A stretch of DNA of 64,000 nt, from contig CANNZV010000869.1 in assembly GCA_947561585.1 (NCBI GenBank), forward strand, positions 172,559 to 236,558, written 5' to 3'. The stretch comes from Caprella mutica (Eukaryota > Arthropoda > Malacostraca > Amphipoda > Caprellidae). Positions 60,011 through 64,000 of this stretch are shown here, one piece after another. Below the pieces are notes generated by a model. That model saw only the letters and a program-made list of their open reading frames with translations. It was not told the DNA's origin and ran no database searches. Within the stretch, counting starts at the first letter, position 1; each line of letters opens with the position of its first letter. The translations under genes were made by a program, and so were the position numbers.

Positions 60011-60789
60011 TCAAGGAATTTATCTTTATTGAATTATTAATAGAACTAAAAATGATCGATGAGGGAACAAAATATTATTTTCTTATAATTTGAAAAAATT
60101 ATTTGTGCCTGGTTCATATTTCAAATTTAAAGATGACTTTATAATTCGAGAACATAGTTGTATTTACAGGTAGCAAAATATTTTCCAAGTATTGGCACAA
60201 TATTGCCAATAGCATATTGTGACGATGTTGCTTCAAGAAACTTTGTTATATATCTAGGTTACGTGAAATTTTCTCTTTCTTCCAATCTAAAATATTTACA
60301 TGCATCAAAAATATATACTTTTAAAATTAACCTCTGTCATGATCTAACATTTCACAAAGAAATATTGTAAGAGTGAAAAGGCCAATGCATTTAAACTGTA
60401 AACTATAATTCAAATAGATCATTTTTATATGAATATAAGAATAAGATGCAATAAGTGATAAAAAATACTTGACGACGTCATCAAAAATGAAACTAGAACT
60501 GTCCCCAAGAAACTAAAATAAAAAATCAGGTTTTAATAATAAATTAATTATTAGGCATGTATGTATATATATTAATTGTAAATTGTAATGAGCCTTTTGA
60601 ATTCAATGTACCCTTTGAAACATAAGTTTCCCTAAAGTTTAACAGCTTCTCTCCCAATTTATCGAACTTCAGTAATGAATTAACAAAGTTACGCCATTTT
60701 GGTAGTGAATGTTCCCGAGATCTAATTAACATTCCTCTATATTGAATACAGCTCTGAAAGTATGTTACAGGCCTTTACATATTTCACAG

Positions 60790-60839
60790 GAACTGAAGGG
60801 AAGAGCAGCCATGCCGCCGAGATAATTGGGCATCTAAAT
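60790..60839 (+). CDS. Exon candidate, possibly the last coding exon (exon C)
   Basis: A 50-nt stretch lies between a good acceptor (tttacatatttcacag) and a GTAAGT donor. Read in phase 0, as exon B requires, it gives ELKGRAAMPPR and a TAA stop at 60,823-60,825, which would end the protein. Read with two leading bases it is fully open (TEGKSSHAAEIIGHLN) and would be an internal exon of a gene in another phase. The GC-rich codons and both borders support an exon; which reading is used cannot be decided from the sequence alone. Confidence 0.4.
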
Positions 60840-61274
60840 GTAAGTAATTATATATAGTCATGCTTCATGAATATTTACAGTAGTCTTAATTACTACTTTT
60901 GCGAGCCGACCCAAACACGTGGAGTTACAGTTGATTGTATCTTCATTTACATTTTTGTATTTCCTCTTTTTTGACATTTCTGCTTTGTTAATTATTCATA
61001 TTCAGATATAAATGACCAAAATATGAATTAAATCGTGTGACCGATGACAGTGCTAGGTATGTAATTATAATTTATCAATAAATAATAGATATCGATGCAG
61101 ATTTCATACTCTAATAAAACATGTCATTAATATGAAGAGAGTAGGAGTCTTCCTAGCAGATCAAATTTCATCTCTAATGTAATTTTCAAGATATTTTAAT
61201 AAGCGAATTACAATTTGTAAATAAATATTAATATTGAGAGTACATTTCTGTTAAATATCAGATAACTTAACCTC

Positions 61275-62485
61275 TATAACGAAAATGTTGATTTTGAGCC
61301 ACCTCTCAAAATCTGTTTTCGAGCATGCAGAAGTGAATTTTGAGCCACTAATCAGAATGCAACATTTATGATCATTAACAAACTAAGATTATCACATGTA
61401 TCTGATAAATAATTATTATTTTCATTAAAACTTTTTTATTTCTGAAATAATCGAGGTGGCTCAAAATGGAGTTTTTGCATTATGAGCCACCTAAATTTTT
61501 TTTTGAGGTATATTCACAAATAGAATCCAATTTCCATAAATAGTTAACAAATGCAATAAAAAAAAGCTTATAAATTTTAATATTAGTTGCATACGAAGCT
61601 CTGTTACTGTTTTTTAAAAAGTGGTTCAAAATAAAAAAGTAAGACATTGATTTTCAATTTTGAGCCATCCTTGATATGAAAAAACAAACATAAGAAAAAA
61701 CTTTATATAAAAATGATTATTTATAAATAAACACGCCTATGAAGGACAAAGGAAACGTTATTAAACAAAAATAAACCAAACCTTTTAGAAACTGATATAC
61801 AAATAAACTTAATATACTACTGGGTCAGAATTCATCTGCTAGCGATACATTTCAATACTGAGCCACTTTAATAATATTTTATATTTTCTGCCCTAAAAGT
61901 GCTAAACCATATCTTCAGATCCTTGAAGACTATTACTTATGCGTCCAACAAAACCTTATTAGTAGATATTTATCAGTAATAAATTGAAAAACTTAGTAAG
62001 TGTCAATCTATAAATAATTCACTACCTTGTGGTTCAAGATACGTGGATAGGCACAATATTTAAATTCTGAGCCACTAGAATGATATCTTTTAATTTCTGC
62101 CCTAAAAGTGCTGAACTATATCTTTAGTTCCTTAAATATTACTATTAATGTGCCCAACTATAGCTTATTAGTAGATGTTTATCAGTAATGAATTGATAAA
62201 CTTTGTACGTATCTATCTATGAATAATTCACTACCTTGGGCTCAAAATGCGTAGATAGGCACAATTTTGAAATTCTGGACCACTAGAATGATATCTTTTA
62301 ATTTCTTCCTAAAGGATGCTAAACCATATCTTTAAACCTAAACCTTGATGCATGCAACTATACTATATTAGTAGATATTTATCAGTAATTAAATTAAACA
62401 CCTTTCAAGTAAATAATTATAATTAATTCACTATCTTGTGGTTCAAAATGTGTGAATATGCAAATCATTTCGAATTAAGCCACTT
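61275..62485. repeat. Satellite with conserved TGAGCCAC box, ~180-210-bp units
   Basis: The box TGAGCCAC (or one-base variants) recurs at about 61,288, 61,337, 61,482, 61,661, 61,859, 62,068, 62,276 and 62,477. The last four intervals are 198-209 bp. Units starting near 61,860, 62,069 and 62,277 align well. They share tatcttttaatttctgccc, taaaagtgct, ttattagtagat, tttatcagtaat and aattcactaccttg. Earlier units are more diverged, and the box also occurs in inverse (ggtggctcaaaa, about 61,455). Confidence 0.75.
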
Positions 62486-63425
62486 TTTGAAACATTGAAG
62501 CATGTTAAAAACATTAAAGCATCGAATGTATGTTTGTAACATTATTACAGATTGGGGACGTTAAAATGAGACTGGAAACATAAACACATGTTCGAAACAC
62601 CGAAAACACGTTTGAAACATTGATAACATGATTGAATTAATTTTGAAATATTTGAGACAATGATAACATGTTTTAAACACTGCAGAGGAAATATGCTTGA
62701 ACCAATAAAACATATTGGAATGACTGATCAAGTTCAGAACACTGAACATTTTTGAAACATGAATGATTATTTGAAAAGTTAAAACTTGTCTGGAATATTG
62801 ATAAATTGTTTACAATATTAGAAGCATGTTGAATTTAATGTTGAATGAATCAAAATGAATGTAAGAAACATTGAAAACATGTTTGGAACACTGTGAACAT
62901 GTTTGAAACACTAAGCACATGTTTGAAACACTGAGAACATGTTTGAAACTCTGAGAAAATGTTTTAAACACTGAGAACATGTTTTAAACATTATAAACAC
63001 GTATGGACAATTATGAACATAGTTGAAATACAAAAGCATGATCTAAACATGTAAACAATGTTTATAACATTGAAAAAATGTTCGAAACATTGAAAAAATG
63101 TTCGAAACATCTAAATATCTTCGAAACATCTGAATATCTTCGAAACACTAAAATATATGTTTGAAACATCACAACATATTTGAACAATAAAACATGTTTG
63201 AAACATTATAACATGTTTGAACGGTAAAACTTGTTTGAAATATTAAAACATGTTTGGAACATTGAAAACTGTTTGAAACATCAAAATATGTTTGTACATA
63301 GGAAACCTAATTGTTTGAAACATGAGAAAGAAAGTTTGAAACGTGAAAAAAAGTATGAAACATGAAAACAAAGTTTGAAACACTGAGAAGATGTTTAAAA
63401 CATTTAGAGAAACACATTTGAAACT
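62486..63425. repeat. ~20-bp degenerate minisatellite
   Basis: About 940 bp are made of diverged copies of ACATGTTTGAAACACTGAGA. The region 62,880-63,000 is the most regular (exact 20-bp step). Elsewhere units vary from about 15 to 25 bp. It starts where the 200-bp satellite ends. Minus-strand frames here (Phe/Met/Val-rich) are produced by the repeat. Confidence 0.85.
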
Positions 63426-64000
63426 ATTCATTTTTTTAAATTTCTATTATACGTTCTAACAGATTATCAATTTTTATATTATACGTACGCACGTACGTTT
63501 TAATAGGACTTCACCAAATATGTATTATTTAATTTTTGATATTCGCGTTGTACATGGATAACGTTGGTATATCTATAGTGCATTTCAGTAATATCAGTTT
63601 AATATGAAATTAAATCATTAAATAAATATGAAGCTTAATTATTTCATAAATATGATGTTTGATCACTCAATCTGAAAATAAATTATTTAATATGAAGTTT
63701 AATCAATTTCTATTTTAGTGTTATTCATTGTGGATCATACTATATCTTTATACCGAAATAACGCTCCTTGCTCAGCTTTACAGTTAAAAAGTTGAGTATA
63801 GTTATACTTTACTTCGCGTTCTATTGAATTAAACCAGGAACAACCATATCATTTGTATAATCAATGAAGTGTGTTTTAATCCTTTCTAACCGAAGCTGTA
63901 TTTGTATTCAAAAAAATGGTAAAAGATAATAGGTGTGACCAACAATGTAATTATGTAATTTTTCAAACGCTAACAAATGGGGTTAACTTTGAAAGTACAT
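63426..64000. other. A+T-rich DNA without recognisable gene
   Basis: An ACGTACG-rich near-palindrome (acgtacgcacgtacgt) lies at 63,483-63,498, and TAAAT/ATTTA words recur at 63,590-63,710. Nothing else is supported. Confidence 0.5.

Noticed and set aside
62561..63431. Two 62-codon minus-strand frames rich in Phe, Met and Val
   Set aside because: They lie wholly in the ~20-bp minisatellite and are products of the repeat.

Overview
This window reads as a piece of an animal nuclear genome, most likely an arthropod. It is very A+T-rich and almost free of long open reading frames. The genes it has are broken into short exons with GT/AG borders, and it is packed with transposon remains. Tc1/mariner elements dominate, together with foldback elements, short tandem satellites and one decayed LINE. 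A crustacean such as a parasitic copepod would fit the base composition and the Tc1 load, but I cannot fix the species from the sequence. There are no bacterial operons, rRNA or CRISPR arrays, and I found no tRNA gene.

Layout. 0-6 kb: a 245-bp imperfect palindrome, a group of G+C-rich hairpins (2.7-4.0 kb), a dead mariner transposase on the minus strand (4.7-5.1 kb) and a twin hairpin (5.7 kb). 6-12 kb: plain A+T-rich DNA with one diverged 75-bp direct repeat and a coding-like stretch at 11.4 kb. 12.0-12.5 kb and 23.5-23.9 kb: two copies of one foldback element with ~215-bp arms that are far richer in G+C than their surroundings. 15.9-17.3 kb: an element with inverted ends, one of which has expanded into a 21-unit array of a 16-bp repeat. 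17.9-19.0 kb: a dead mariner. 26.75-28.34 kb: a complete, apparently intact Tc1-type transposon with a 337-aa transposase of DD37E spacing. 32.4-33.9 kb: a dead Tc1-type element whose 3' end is duplicated in inverse orientation at its 5' end. 46.3-46.8 kb: a small inverted-repeat element. 48.2-48.6 kb: a 12-copy 32-bp minisatellite. 49.0-49.9 kb: a LINE reverse-transcriptase remnant. 56.1-56.3 kb: a mariner fragment. 61.3-63.4 kb: two neighbouring satellites, with units of about 200 bp and about 20 bp.

The best evidence for a host gene is on the plus strand. An 89-nt exon at 40,873 and a 199-nt exon at 54,300 each have one open frame, canonical splice borders, and phases that fit exactly. A possible last exon lies at 60,790, and a weaker internal candidate at 59,360. 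I do not recognise the protein. If the model is right, most of the right half of the window is intron, and the minisatellite, the LINE and the small inverted-repeat element sit inside those introns.

The most unusual items are the foldback family, whose arms are open outward from the centre in three of four cases; the element whose terminal repeat became a higher-order tandem array; and the dispersed hairpin family at 2.7-4.0 kb.
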